Source: Actinotalea endophytica
GTDB taxonomy: Bacteria; Actinomycetota; Actinomycetes; Actinomycetales; Cellulomonadaceae
DNA length: 64,000 nt
Assembly: GCF_025717005.1 (NCBI RefSeq)
Contig: NZ_JAOVZU010000008.1
Location: 35,302 to 99,301, forward strand
Direction: 5' to 3'
Shown here: positions 44,314 through 55,551 of the stretch, piece after piece
How the letters are laid out: each line of letters begins with the position of its first letter
How positions within the stretch are numbered: position 1 is the first letter of the stretch
Notes under the pieces: generated by a model
The model's input: only the letters and a program-made list of their open reading frames with translations
Told to the model about the DNA's origin: nothing
The model's database searches: none
Program-made: the position numbers and the translations under genes

Positions 44314-45435
44314 TCAGCGGCCCGCGATCTCCTGAGCACGCCGGTACTCGGCCTCGGCGTGCTCGAGGACCCGGGTCCAGGTGAACGGCGGGCGCGCCGA
44401 ACGCGCCTGCGCCTGCAGCCGCGCGCGCAGGTCCGGCTCGCGCACCAGGCGCACCACCGCGCGCGCCATGGCCGCGTCGTCGTCCACCAGGAGACCGTCC
44501 TCCTCGTGCGTGACGAACTCCGCCACGCCCGTACCGCGGTGCGCGACCACCACGAGCCCGGACGTGCGCGCCTCGAGCGCCGCGATGCCGAACGCCTCGA
44601 GCACCGCAGGGGCGAGGAAGACGTGCGCCTCGCGGTACGCCTCGCGCAGCGACTCCCGCGGCACCGCACCGTGCAGCGTGACCACGTCCTCGAGCCCGCG
44701 GCGCCGCACCGACCGTGCCATCCGGGCCTGCATCGGGCCGGCGCCGTACACGTCCACGCGCAGCGACCCCTCGGGCAGCTGGCTCACCGCGTCCTCGACC
44801 ACGGCGATCAGCGCCGAACCCCGCTTGCGCGGCGCGAGGCGCATCGTCGCGACCACGTGCAGGGCGCCGTCGCTCGCGGGCAGGCCGTGCGGGGCCCACC
44901 GTTCCAGGTCCATCCCGTTCGGGACCACCGAGACCGGGGCGTCGAACACCGAGGCGACCCGCTCCGCGGCCGCGCTGCTCACGGCGGACAGCGCCATCGG
45001 CGCGTGGCCCCACCGGCTGTGCCGGGCGGCCACGCGCATCGCCGGGACCGTCCCGTCCAGCATGCAGTGCCAGGTCACCGCGACCGGGGCCCCGGCGTCC
45101 AGTGCGACCCGCACGCCGTCGAACGCGAACGGCGAGACCACACCCGCGTGCACGTGCACGACGTCCGGGTCGATCTCGGCGAGCAGCGCGCGCATCCGTG
45201 GCGGTGCGGCCGGGTTCACCGGGAGGTCGAACGGCATGTGGGTGCCCAGCCGGTGCACCGTCACGCCGTCGTCATCGGTGCGCACCCCACCGCGCTCGCC
45301 GTCCTCGCCCGGGGTCGCCGTGAGCACGTGCACCTCGTGGCCGGCAGCCGCCTGGGTCCGCGCGAGGTCCCTGACCTGCGTCTCGATGCCTCCGGTACGC
45401 GGCGCGTAGCAGTCGGAGACGTGGACGATGCGCAC
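44314..45435 (-). CDS. Glycosyltransferase family 4 protein
   Basis: A 373-residue GT-B fold enzyme. The N-terminus RIVHVSDCYAPRTGGIETQV contains the glycine-rich acceptor loop. DPDVVHVHAGVVSPFAFDGV and VSVVPNGMDLERWAP are typical of GT4 retaining transferases. The nucleotide-sugar site is PAVLEAFGIAALEARTSGLV (the E-x7-E motif). It probably adds a sugar to a lipid or cell-envelope glycan; donor and acceptor are unknown. It is divergent from the diguanylate cyclase (63 bp). Confidence 0.9.
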   Translation of the reverse strand: MRIVHVSDCYAPRTGGIETQVRDLARTQAAAGHEVHVLTATPGEDGERGGVRTDDDGVTVHRLGTHMPFDLPVNPAAPPRMRALLAEIDPDVVHVHAGVVSPFAFDGVRVALDAGAPVAVTWHCMLDGTVPAMRVAARHSRWGHAPMALSAVSSAAAERVASVFDAPVSVVPNGMDLERWAPHGLPASDGALHVVATMRLAPRKRGSALIAVVEDAVSQLPEGSLRVDVYGAGPMQARMARSVRRRGLEDVVTLHGAVPRESLREAYREAHVFLAPAVLEAFGIAALEARTSGLVVVAHRGTGVAEFVTHEEDGLLVDDDAAMARAVVRLVREPDLRARLQAQARSARPPFTWTRVLEHAEAEYRRAQEIAGR

Positions 45436-45498
45436 CGAACCAGGCTAACGGACCCGCCGATCGTGCCGATGGTCAGGTCGGCGAGCGAGAGGAGGACC

Positions 45499-46998
45499 AT
45501 GGTCGGCCGACCTGGTCTGCTGCACGGCGGGTTCGTCGTGCTCACCGGCACGCTGGTGACCGTGTTCCTGCTCGGCGGGCTGGCGAGCAACGTCGCCGTC
45601 CTGCTGTCCAGCCTCGTGCCCACGGTGGTCTTCGCCGTCCAGCTCCGCACCGGGAAGGCGCCGGATCGGGTGGCCTGGGGGCTCCTGCTCGGCGGGCTCT
45701 CGCTGCTGGTCGTGCACAACGCCACCTCGGTGGTCACCGTGGCGACGACCGGCGACCGGGCGAGCGGCGCGGCCCATGTCGCGACCCTGATGATCGGGTA
45801 CCTGCTGATCCTCACCGGTGGCCTGCTCGCCACCGTGCCGCTGGCCCGGACCGACCCCGGCGGCATGATCGACGCCACCATCATCGGGCTCGCCACGACC
45901 AGTCTGGTGTGGACCACCCTCGTCCAGCCCCACCAGATGGCCGTCGGCATCTCGCCCGGCGGACAGCTCAGCCAGCTCGTCCTGCTGCTGCTGGTCAGTG
46001 CGATGGTCGGGACGGTGCTCCGGGCGATCGCGACCGCAGCCGACGCGCGCCCCGCGCTGGTCTACCTCACCGTGGCGATCCTCGGCGCCTTCGCAGGCAC
46101 GCTCAGCGACGGCCTGACCGAGAACCCGGCGACCGGCGAGCGCGCGTGGTGGATCGGTGCGTGCTGGGTGATCGCGAACGTCGCGACGGCCGCCGGGATC
46201 TCGCACCCCAGTGCCCCCGACATCGCCGTGCAACCCTCGACAGGTCGCCTGTCGACCCGCCGCCTGGCGTTCCTCGGTGCAGCGCTCGCGCTCAACCCGG
46301 TGATCACCGCCGTCGACTACGCCATGGGCCGCGAACCCGACGCCGCCCTGCTCAGCCTGGGCTCGCTGCTCGTGCTGCCGCTGGTGATCGCCAGGATCGT
46401 GATCCTCGCGCGGATGCACGCGAGCGCCGAGGAGCGGCTCCGCGAGCTCGCGACGGTCGACGAGCTCACCGGCCTGCCGAACCGACGGGCCCTGTCCGAG
46501 CGGCTCGAGGCGCTGATCGCCAGGACCTCGCTCGGGTACTCCCCCGGGGCGGCGGTGCTGTTCCTCGACCTGGACGACTTCAAGGCCGTGAACGACGGGC
46601 ACGGCCACCGCCTCGGCGACCGCCTGCTCGTCGAGGTGGCGCGACGGCTGCGCCGCACGGTCCGGGCCAACGACCTGGTCGCGAGGTTCGGCGGCGACGA
46701 GTTCGTCCTCGTGCTCGAGGGCAGCCCGGACGGTTCGCGGGCCGCGGGTCTCGCGGCGATCGAACGCGCTCTCGAGGCGCCCGTCCACCTCGACGCCCTG
46801 GTCGTCACGGTTCGCGCGAGCATCGGCTCTGCCGTGATCCGGCCCGGACAGCCGACCACCGCCGAGCAGGTGGTGTCGGCCGCCGACGCGTCGATGTACC
46901 GGGTCAAGCGGGCCCGCCGGTCCGGCGGTCTGGTCACCCAACGGACCGCCGCGAACGCCCCGGACGCCGCCCCCGACCGGTCCCCGTCCTCGGTCTGA
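45499..46998 (+). CDS. Membrane-bound diguanylate cyclase (GGDEF)
   Basis: A 499-residue protein. About nine hydrophobic segments fill residues 8-310 (GGFVVLTGTLVTVFLLGGLA, HVATLMIGYLLILTGGLLAT, RRLAFLGAALALNPVITAV). The GGDEF domain spans about 325-485: ATVDELTGLPNRRALSERLE, LFLDLDDFKAVNDGHGHRLG, and an intact catalytic RFGGDEFVLVLEG. So it should make cyclic di-GMP. No clear RxxD inhibitory site is visible before GGDEF. ATG 45499 follows GAGAGGAGG. The sensory part is a membrane domain, so it may respond to an envelope or lipid signal. Confidence 0.9.
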   Translation: MVGRPGLLHGGFVVLTGTLVTVFLLGGLASNVAVLLSSLVPTVVFAVQLRTGKAPDRVAWGLLLGGLSLLVVHNATSVVTVATTGDRASGAAHVATLMIGYLLILTGGLLATVPLARTDPGGMIDATIIGLATTSLVWTTLVQPHQMAVGISPGGQLSQLVLLLLVSAMVGTVLRAIATAADARPALVYLTVAILGAFAGTLSDGLTENPATGERAWWIGACWVIANVATAAGISHPSAPDIAVQPSTGRLSTRRLAFLGAALALNPVITAVDYAMGREPDAALLSLGSLLVLPLVIARIVILARMHASAEERLRELATVDELTGLPNRRALSERLEALIARTSLGYSPGAAVLFLDLDDFKAVNDGHGHRLGDRLLVEVARRLRRTVRANDLVARFGGDEFVLVLEGSPDGSRAAGLAAIERALEAPVHLDALVVTVRASIGSAVIRPGQPTTAEQVVSAADASMYRVKRARRSGGLVTQRTAANAPDAAPDRSPSSV

Positions 46999-47018
46999 CG
47001 GATCCGGCCGAACGGCCC

Positions 47019-48359
47019 TCAGTCCAGCGCGGCGCGCACCGCGTCGACCTCGGCGGCGACGGTCGCGGCGTCCACCAGGTCACCGGCCTGGTCGGTCAGC
47101 AGCGTCTGCCAGTCGTCGAGCAGCCCGTCGGCCACCCCCGAGGTGACGAGCTCGGCCGTGAGCCGGTCCAGCTCGGCGTCGACCGCGGCGACCGCGTCGG
47201 GGTCCGACAGGAACCGCTCGGTCAGCACGTTGCCGCCCCGCCCGGGCCCCGCGCCGCCCGCGGGGCGGCCGCCGGCGGCCTGACCTGCCGCCCCACCCGC
47301 GGCCTGTCCGGGAGCCCGGTCCGGTGCCTGACCGGCACCCTGACCCGCACCGGGACCCCCCTGGCCACCGACGTTGGCCGTGCCGAAGCTGAGGTTCTGG
47401 TCCCAGGAGACCACCGTCATCAGGCCGGTGTCGGGGTCCCACTGGAGGTAGGAGTTGTTGCCGGGGCCGTCGATGTCGTCGGCGTTGCCCACCAGCTCCT
47501 GGACGGCCAGGTAGGTGACCAGGGAGTCGACGTCGACGTGCTCGTCGAGCTCGGCGGCGAACGTCGCGTCGTCCGACTCGTTCAGCCACGCCAGGAACTC
47601 GATCAGCGGGTCGAGCGTCTCCGGCTCGCCGGCCTCCTGGTCGAAGATGTCGTCGTACGCAGCGGGGTCGTCCCCGCGGTAGGAGTAGTCGCCACCGGCC
47701 TGCGCCTTGTACAGCAGGCTCTCGGACGTGAAGGTGCGAGCGGCCCACACGTCGTCCGGGTTCTCGATCACCAGCCGCAGCGCCGCGTCGCCGTTCACCG
47801 AGAACGCGACCTCGGTCGGGGCCTCGGACGCGAGGCCCGCGGCCGCGATGAGCTGGAGCGCGACGGCCTCGTTCACCGCGGTGCTGGTCGAGCTGGCCCG
47901 CACCACGAGGGACGTCACGCCGTCCAGCGACTGGCCGTCCACGTACTTGTCCAGCCGGATCAGCCACGGCAGGTCCTCGCCGGGCGTGTCGGCCGTCACG
48001 ACCCGCAGCGTCGAGTTGCCCTTGAGCCGCATGCCGACGTCGGTGAAGGTCTCGCCGTCGATCGTCACCGTCGCGCTGAGCCAGTCCTTCTCACCGGTCG
48101 CCAGGTACGTCGCGATCACGTCGTCGAGGTCGGCCTGGTCGAGCTCGACCTCGATCGTGTGCAGCTGCGAGGTGTCGAAGAACCCGGTCGTCGTCGCAGT
48201 GCTGCCCGCCGCCGTGCCCGTCGCGCTGGCGGACGGCGCAGCCGTGGCGGCCGAAGACGCCTCTCCGGAGCTCGCGCACCCGGCGAGGGCGAGCGCGAGC
48301 GCGACCACGACCGCAACCGCGGCTGCGCGCGCTGCGGACGCACGGCGACGTACGCTCAT
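47019..48359 (-). CDS. CotH kinase family lipoprotein
   Basis: A 446-residue secreted lipoprotein: signal peptide with lipobox LALAGC (about residues 23-28), then a Ser/Ala/Thr-rich linker to ~57. The CotH-like domain follows: LHTIEVELDQADLDDVIA, VGMRLKGNSTLRV, and the active-site-like DIDGPGNNSYLQWDPDTGLM and VSWDQNLSFG. CotH proteins resemble protein kinases and phosphorylate secreted substrates in Bacillus. A ~50-residue Gly/Gln/Ala/Pro insert (repeats like GQAAGGAAGQ) precedes the C-terminal helical part. The extracellular target is unknown. Confidence 0.85.
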   Translation of the reverse strand: MSVRRRASAARAAAVAVVVALALALAGCASSGEASSAATAAPSASATGTAAGSTATTTGFFDTSQLHTIEVELDQADLDDVIATYLATGEKDWLSATVTIDGETFTDVGMRLKGNSTLRVVTADTPGEDLPWLIRLDKYVDGQSLDGVTSLVVRASSTSTAVNEAVALQLIAAAGLASEAPTEVAFSVNGDAALRLVIENPDDVWAARTFTSESLLYKAQAGGDYSYRGDDPAAYDDIFDQEAGEPETLDPLIEFLAWLNESDDATFAAELDEHVDVDSLVTYLAVQELVGNADDIDGPGNNSYLQWDPDTGLMTVVSWDQNLSFGTANVGGQGGPGAGQGAGQAPDRAPGQAAGGAAGQAAGGRPAGGAGPGRGGNVLTERFLSDPDAVAAVDAELDRLTAELVTSGVADGLLDDWQTLLTDQAGDLVDAATVAAEVDAVRAALD

Positions 48360-48553
48360 CGGACCTCCTCGATCGGGCGCCCCCTAGGAAAGCCGCCCGG
48401 TCTCGGGCCCGGCTCGGTGCCCGCTGTGGGTCCGCTGTGCAGCAGGCCGCACCCGGCCTCGGGCTACCCGGTGCCGTCCGCGTCCCGGACGAGGGTCCGT
48501 CCGCCTCGCCGACTCAGCCTCGCCGAGTCAGCGTTGCCGGTTCAGCGTCGCCG

Positions 48554-50169
<1,616 letters not shown>

Positions 50170-50178
50170 GCAGGGAGT

Positions 50179-50571
50179 CTAGTGAGCGGCCTCCGCGCCG
50201 GACCGCACCGTCCGGCCACCGGCGGCGGTCCCGGTGGCGATCTGCGCGTCCGCGTCGGCGTGCACGCGCTTCTCCAGGACGAACGACATCACCGGGACGA
50301 CGCCGGCGAGCGCCATCGTGACGAGCCGCCCGAAGCCCCAGCGCACGGTGGACCATAGGTCGAGCACGGTGACGAGGTAGAGCACGTAGATCCAGCCGTG
50401 GGCGTACGGGATCCAGGAGATCGCGCCGATGATCGCGTCGTCGGCGTGCACGACGTACCTGAGGATCACTTCGACGACGAGCAGCAGCAGCATGGTCCCG
50501 GTGATGTAGGCCATCACCCGGTACCGGGTCAGGGCCCCGCGGGCCTTCGCAGTCCAGTCCTTCGCCGCCAT
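50179..50571 (-). CDS. DUF3817 family membrane protein
   Basis: A 130-residue protein with three hydrophobic segments: RVMAYITGTMLLLLVVEVIL, GWIYVLYLVTVLDLW and MALAGVVPVMSFVLEKRVHA. The PYAHGWIYVLYL segment is diagnostic for DUF3817. It ends 9 bp before guaA. Function is unknown; the conserved neighbourhood with guaA suggests co-transcription. Confidence 0.85.
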   Translation of the reverse strand: MAAKDWTAKARGALTRYRVMAYITGTMLLLLVVEVILRYVVHADDAIIGAISWIPYAHGWIYVLYLVTVLDLWSTVRWGFGRLVTMALAGVVPVMSFVLEKRVHADADAQIATGTAAGGRTVRSGAEAAH

Positions 50572-50721
50572 CCTCGTCCCTGCTCCTCCGTCACGTCCGG
50601 TCGCCGCGGACCATCCTCGCGCACGCCGGGCCGTCGCGCCGGTCAGGGCGCGGGGAGGGCGCAGCGCAGGGCGTCAGGATCGGACCGGGGCACCGCCGAA
50701 CGCGCTCGTCGCGGGTCGGGC

Positions 50722-51042
50722 TCAGGGCATCGCGAAGGCGTCGTCGCCCGGCGAGACGTTCGCGTACTTCACGGACGTGCGCGGGCGGGCCATCATCGGC
50801 GCGACCGCGTCCCGCCAGGTCGCGTAGTGCCCGGTCTCCTTGTGCGCGGCGGCCGCGGCGTCGTCCCGGTAGACCTCGACGAGCACGACGTGCGTCGGGT
50901 CCGCCCGGTCGGTCAGGACGTCGAAGCGCAGGATCCCGGGCTCGAGGCGGCTCGCGCTCGCGTTGGCGGCGGTCGCGGCGTGGAAGGCCTCGACCTGGTC
51001 CGCGGCGACGGCGATGTCCACGTGCACCACGAGCAGGCTCAT
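50722..51042 (-). CDS. Putative quinol/antibiotic biosynthesis monooxygenase (ABM domain)
   Basis: A 106-residue ferredoxin-like-fold protein. [20 protein letters not shown] and [20 protein letters not shown] are the ABM-domain N-terminal part. [20 protein letters not shown] with the His near 68, then [12 protein letters not shown], completes it. Members act on quinones or on small signal molecules without cofactors. No pathway genes are near. The gap 50572-50721 shows nothing recognisable. Confidence 0.85.
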   Translation of the reverse strand: MSLLVVHVDIAVAADQVEAFHAATAANASASRLEPGILRFDVLTDRADPTHVVLVEVYRDDAAAAAHKETGHYATWRDAVAPMMARPRTSVKYANVSPGDDAFAMP

Positions 51043-51140
51043 GCGGCGACCCTACGCCGCGGGCGGGCGTGCCGACCGGTCCGTGGGCGGCCGGAAAAGC
51101 CGTCGCTCGCTGTCGGTGGCGCGGCCTAGCGTGGACGCTC

Positions 51141-52997
51141 GTGCGACAGATGCCCTACACCGACCCGGGACGGCCCCCGCTGGCCTCGGCCTCGGCGTAC
51201 CTGTGGTGGGTCGCGCGCGGCCAGGCCGGGCTCGTGGCCCGCTGCGTGGCGTGGTCGACGGCGGCCTTCGTCTCCGCCGCCGTCCTGCCGTACCTGCTCG
51301 GCCGGGCGATCGACACCGGCCTGGACCACGGCGCGGACGCCGCGCTGTGGCGTCCGGTGCTGCTGCTGCTCGGCGTGGGGGTGTTCGGTGCGGTCGCCAA
51401 CGTGATCGAGCACCGGCGCCTGGTCGAGGGCTGGATCCGCTCGGCGTTCCGCTCGTCGCAGCTGCTCGGGCACCACGTGACCCGGACCGGCGACGCGGTG
51501 ACCGCGGAGCTGCCGACCGGCGAGGTCGTCGCGACCGTCGCCTCGGACTCGCTGCGGGTCGGCGAGGTGTTCTGGATCGTCCCGCGCCTGGTCGGCGCGA
51601 TCGCCGCGTACGCGGTCGTCGCGGTGCTGATGCTGCAGGCCTCGGTCGCGCTCGGCGTCGCGGTGCTGGTGGGCCTGCCCGCCGTGGCGGCGATCCTCGC
51701 CCTCGTGGTCAAGCCGCTGTCGTCACGCGAGGCCGCCCAGCGCGCCGCCGCCGGTCGGCTCACGACATTCGGCGCCGACACGGTGTCCGGGCTGCGGATC
51801 CTGCGCGGGATCGGCGGCGAGGAGGTCTTCGCCGAGCGCTACCGCGAGCAGTCCCAGAAGGTCCGCCGGGCCGGGGTGCGGGTCGCCCAGACCGAGTCGG
51901 TCCTGGACGCGCTCAAGGCGCTGCTCCCCGGGCTCTTCCTGGCCGGCGTGGTCTGGTACGGCGCGCACCTCGCGCTCGCCGGCACCATCACCCCGGGCGA
52001 GCTGGTGACCTTCTTCGGCTACGCCGCGTTCCTGACCCAGCCGCTCGACGTCGCGACCGAGGCGCTGCGCATCCTGACCCGCGCCGTGGTCGGCGTGCGC
52101 CGGATCCTGCGGGTCCTCAGCGTGCCGCCCACCGGGGCCGACACCCGCGAGCACCCGCTGGACCTCGCGTCCCGCGACACGGCCCAGCCGGCGCCGTCGC
52201 TGAGCGATGAGGAGTCCGGCCTCGAGGTGCCCGCCGGCCGTCTGACCGCGCTGGTGAGCCACGACCCGGACGAGTCCGCGGCGGTCGCGCTGCGGCTCGG
52301 ACTGCTCGGCGCGGGCCACGACGCGACCCGGGTGCGTCTCGACGGCGTGCCGCTGGCCCACCTCGGGCTCGCGGAGGTGCGCAGGCGCGTGGTGGTCGCC
52401 GAGTCCACGCCGCACCTGTTCACCGGCAGCCTGCGCGACGAGCTCGACGTGCGCGGCGGCACGGACGACGCGGCGCGCCTGGCGGCGCTGCACGTCGCCG
52501 ACGCCCACGACGTGCTCGACTCGGTGCCCGACGGGCTGGACGGCCATGTCACCGAGAAGGGCCGATCGCTGTCCGGCGGTCAGCGCCAGCGCCTGGCCCT
52601 GGCCAGGGCGCTGCTCACCGAGGCCGAGGTGCTCGTGCTCGTCGAGCCGACCAGCGCGGTCGACGCGCACACCGAGGCTCGGATCGCCGAGCGGCTCGCC
52701 GCCGCCCGGACCGGCCGGACCACGGTGGTCGTCACCGCGAGCCCGCTCGTGCTCGACCACGTCGACCACGTCGCGCTGCTCGACGGCGGCCGCGTGGTGG
52801 CCGAGGGCGGCCACCGCGAGCTGATGGACCGCGGCGACCTCGCGTCCCGCCGCTACCGCAGCGTCGTGTCGCGCGCGGCCGCCGACGACGCGGAGGCCGA
52901 ACGAGCCCTGGACACCGCGCGAACTCTGGACACCGCGCGAACCCTGGACGAAGACCACACCCGAGAGGAGGACGACCGTGCGACTGCCCATCGCTGA
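51141..52997 (+). CDS. ABC exporter half-transporter with degenerate ATP site
   Basis: A 618-residue half-transporter: six-helix membrane domain (residues 25-310) then a nucleotide-binding domain (about 345-590). Walker A is lost (RLTALVSHDPDESAAVALRL, no GxxGxGKS). Walker B has Val for Asp (VLVLVEPTSAVD) and the switch His is absent (VVVTASPLVLDHV), but the signature RSLSGGQRQRLALARALL is intact. So it supplies only the signature to the working ATP site. The C-terminal 60 residues have repeats of LDTART. Start is GTG 51141 (or ATG 51150). It overlaps the next gene by 20 bp, so a heterodimer is expected. Confidence 0.9.
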   Translation: MRQMPYTDPGRPPLASASAYLWWVARGQAGLVARCVAWSTAAFVSAAVLPYLLGRAIDTGLDHGADAALWRPVLLLLGVGVFGAVANVIEHRRLVEGWIRSAFRSSQLLGHHVTRTGDAVTAELPTGEVVATVASDSLRVGEVFWIVPRLVGAIAAYAVVAVLMLQASVALGVAVLVGLPAVAAILALVVKPLSSREAAQRAAAGRLTTFGADTVSGLRILRGIGGEEVFAERYREQSQKVRRAGVRVAQTESVLDALKALLPGLFLAGVVWYGAHLALAGTITPGELVTFFGYAAFLTQPLDVATEALRILTRAVVGVRRILRVLSVPPTGADTREHPLDLASRDTAQPAPSLSDEESGLEVPAGRLTALVSHDPDESAAVALRLGLLGAGHDATRVRLDGVPLAHLGLAEVRRRVVVAESTPHLFTGSLRDELDVRGGTDDAARLAALHVADAHDVLDSVPDGLDGHVTEKGRSLSGGQRQRLALARALLTEAEVLVLVEPTSAVDAHTEARIAERLAAARTGRTTVVVTASPLVLDHVDHVALLDGGRVVAEGGHRELMDRGDLASRRYRSVVSRAAADDAEAERALDTARTLDTARTLDEDHTREEDDRATAHR

Positions 52998-54711
52998 CCC
53001 CACGATGCTGCGTGAGCACACCGCCGCGCTGCTGCGCCGGCACGGTCGCGCCCTGGCCCTGGTGCTCGTCCTGCACGTGCTCGCGGCGCTCGCCGGCCTT
53101 GCCGGGCCGTGGCTGCTCGGCCGGATCGTCGACGCGGTCGGCTCGGGGACCACGACGGGGTTCGTGGACCGTGCCGCCCTCTGGCTGGTCGGTGCCGTGA
53201 TCGCCCAGACGATCCTGATCCGGTACGCGCAGCGCTCGTCGCGGATCCTCGGCGAGACGGTCTTCGCCGAGCTCCGCGAGGAGTTCGTCACGACCGTGAC
53301 GCGCCTGCCGCTGTCCGTGGTCGAGCGCGCCGGGACCGGTGACCTCGTCGGGCGGACCACCAACGACATCGACCGCGCGCAGCACTCGGTGCGCTTCGGC
53401 GTGCCGCGGATCCTGGTGACCTCGGCCACGGTCGCGCTGACCCTGGTGGCGGCCCTGGTGATCGACTGGCGCGTCTCCCTGGGGCTCCTGGTCGGGGTCC
53501 CGACCCTCGTCGCGACCACTCGCTGGTACCTGCGGCGCGCGACCCCGGCGTACCTGCGCGAGTCGGCTGCCTACGCGACCCTCAACGGCACGATCAGCGA
53601 GTCGGTGGAGGGCGCGCGCACGATCGACGCGCTCGGGCTCGGCCGGCGCCGCCGCGACCGGATCGACGACGACCAGCGCGAGGCGTTCGCCGCCGAGAGC
53701 GCCACGCTCAACCTGCGCACCGTGCTCTTCCCGGGTGTGGACGTCTCGTTCGTGCTGCCGATCGTCGCGGTGCTGCTGTGGGGCGCCTACCTGGTGCAGG
53801 CCGGGCTGACCACGGTCGGCGCGGTGACCACGATCGCGGTGTACGCGCTGCAGATCCGGCACCCGATCGGCGAGCTGATCTACTGGCTCGACGAGATCCA
53901 GGTCGGCGCGACCTCGCTCGCCCGGATCGTCGGGGTCCGCTCGGTCGAGCCGGACCGCACCGTCGGCCCCGACCGCCCCGCGGGCGAGCAGGTCGACGCG
54001 CGCGACCTGCGCTACGCCTACCGCGAGGGCCACGACGTGCTGCACGGCATCGACCTGAGCCTGCGGGTCGGCGAGCGGCTCGCCGTCGTCGGCCCCTCGG
54101 GCGCCGGCAAGTCGACGCTCGGCCGGATGCTCGCCGGCATCCACCCGCCGACCGGCGGCACCGTGACCGTGGACGGGGTCCGGCTCGTCGACCTCCCGCT
54201 CGAGGACCTGCGCGGACACGTCGCCCTGGTGACCCAGGAGCACCACGTCTTCGTCGGGACGCTCGCGGAGAACCTCCGGCTGGCCGACCCCGACGCGGAC
54301 GAGGCCCAGCTCCGGCACGCACTCGCCTCGGTCGACGCGCTCGACTGGGCCGAGTCGCTGCCGGACGGGCTCGCGACCGAGGTGGGCTCGGGTGGGGTCA
54401 CCCTCACGCCCGGCCAGGCCCAGCAGATCGCGCTCGCACGGCTGGTGCTGCTCGACCCGCACACCCTCGTGCTGGACGAGGCGACCTCGCTGCTCGACCC
54501 GCGCGCCGCACGGCACCTGGAGCAGTCGCTGTCCCGGGTGCTCGACGGGCGGACGGTCGTGGCGATCGCGCACCGGCTGTACACCGCGCACGACGCCGAC
54601 CGGGTCGCCGTGGTCGACGACGGCCGGATCTCCGAGATCGGCCCGCACGACGACCTGGTGGCCGCAGGCGGCGAGTACGCCGCGCTGTGGCGCTCCTGGC
54701 AGCAGGACTAG
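52978..54711 (+). CDS. ABC exporter half-transporter, catalytic partner
   Basis: A 577-residue half-transporter. The membrane domain spans about 20-310, and the nucleotide-binding domain has an intact Walker A (VVGPSGAGKSTLGRMLAG), Walker B (LVLDEATSLLDPRA) and switch His (VVAIAHRLYTAHDAD). Its signature is altered to LTPGQAQQIALARL. Paired with the upstream subunit it forms one consensus ATP site and one degenerate site, as in other asymmetric exporters. GTG 52978 follows GAGAGGAGG inside the upstream gene. The substrate is unknown. Confidence 0.92.
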   Translation: MRLPIADPTMLREHTAALLRRHGRALALVLVLHVLAALAGLAGPWLLGRIVDAVGSGTTTGFVDRAALWLVGAVIAQTILIRYAQRSSRILGETVFAELREEFVTTVTRLPLSVVERAGTGDLVGRTTNDIDRAQHSVRFGVPRILVTSATVALTLVAALVIDWRVSLGLLVGVPTLVATTRWYLRRATPAYLRESAAYATLNGTISESVEGARTIDALGLGRRRRDRIDDDQREAFAAESATLNLRTVLFPGVDVSFVLPIVAVLLWGAYLVQAGLTTVGAVTTIAVYALQIRHPIGELIYWLDEIQVGATSLARIVGVRSVEPDRTVGPDRPAGEQVDARDLRYAYREGHDVLHGIDLSLRVGERLAVVGPSGAGKSTLGRMLAGIHPPTGGTVTVDGVRLVDLPLEDLRGHVALVTQEHHVFVGTLAENLRLADPDADEAQLRHALASVDALDWAESLPDGLATEVGSGGVTLTPGQAQQIALARLVLLDPHTLVLDEATSLLDPRAARHLEQSLSRVLDGRTVVAIAHRLYTAHDADRVAVVDDGRISEIGPHDDLVAAGGEYAALWRSWQQD

Positions 54712-54730
54712 CGGTTCCCGGTCGCGGGCC

Positions 54731-55495
54731 TCAGCCGACGGGATCGGGCGCGACGGCATCACGTTGCGCCCGGTCCCGGGCCTCGTCACCCACCATGCGC
54801 CACCACAGCGCCACGGCGAAGAGGCCGAACAACCACCACTGCAACGCGTAGCCGAGGTTGCGCCAGTCGATGCCGGAGCTCAGCCGGCCCGGCGCGGGGA
54901 GCATCGTGAGGCCGTCCTGTTGCGGTGCCTCGAGCACCAGGTAGGCGGTGTAGGTCGGGCCGCCCCAGCGGTTGACCAGCTCGGCCGGCGAGATCGCGTC
55001 GGTCGTGTCGCCGTCGAACCCGGCACCGACCGCCTCGCCGGCCTGGAGCCACCCGGTCAGCTCGACCTCACCGGTCGGCGCCGGGGCCACGTCGGCCGCG
55101 CTCGGCGCCCAGCCGCGCACGACCGCGAGCACCGCGCCGGTGTCGGCCACCCGGAACGGGGCCAGCGCGAGCACGCCGGGCTCCCCGTCCTGGTAGCGGC
55201 CCACCACGATCAGCTGGTCCACCTCGAACTGCCCGGACGTGGTCACGTGCCGCGCGACCAGGTCGCTGGTGAACGTGGTCTGCGGCTCGAGCACGTCGGT
55301 GAGGTCCGCGGCAGGCGCTGCGGCGGCCTCCTGGGCCTCGGCCTGCGCCGCGGCCTCGCCACGCTGCAGCGCGCGGTCGAGCTGCCAGATCCCGAGCCTG
55401 GCGAACACCGCCCCGGCCGCGACCAGCACCAGCAGCATCACGAGCATCCGCGGGCTGCGAGCCGCACGGAGCTTCGCGTGCAGGGTGGGCGTCAC
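54731..55495 (-). CDS. SURF1 family protein
   Basis: A 254-residue membrane protein with two terminal helices: SPRMLVMLLVLVAAGAVFAR near the N-terminus and ALQWWLFGLFAVALWWRM near the C-terminus. Conserved SURF1 features are FARLGIWQLDRALQRGEAA, VVGRYQDGEPG, VVRGWAP and NLGYALQWW. SURF1 helps assemble the haem a-copper centre of cytochrome c oxidase. GTG 55495 is the start used; the open frame continues upstream through a 45-bp tandem repeat but is unlikely to be translated. It is convergent with the ABC exporter. Confidence 0.9.
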   Translation of the reverse strand: MTPTLHAKLRAARSPRMLVMLLVLVAAGAVFARLGIWQLDRALQRGEAAAQAEAQEAAAAPAADLTDVLEPQTTFTSDLVARHVTTSGQFEVDQLIVVGRYQDGEPGVLALAPFRVADTGAVLAVVRGWAPSAADVAPAPTGEVELTGWLQAGEAVGAGFDGDTTDAISPAELVNRWGGPTYTAYLVLEAPQQDGLTMLPAPGRLSSGIDWRNLGYALQWWLFGLFAVALWWRMVGDEARDRAQRDAVAPDPVG

Positions 55496-55551
55496 GCAGC
55501 AACCGTAATCGTCGCGCGACGGGTTCGCCCCGCCCGCGCCACGGCGCTCCC

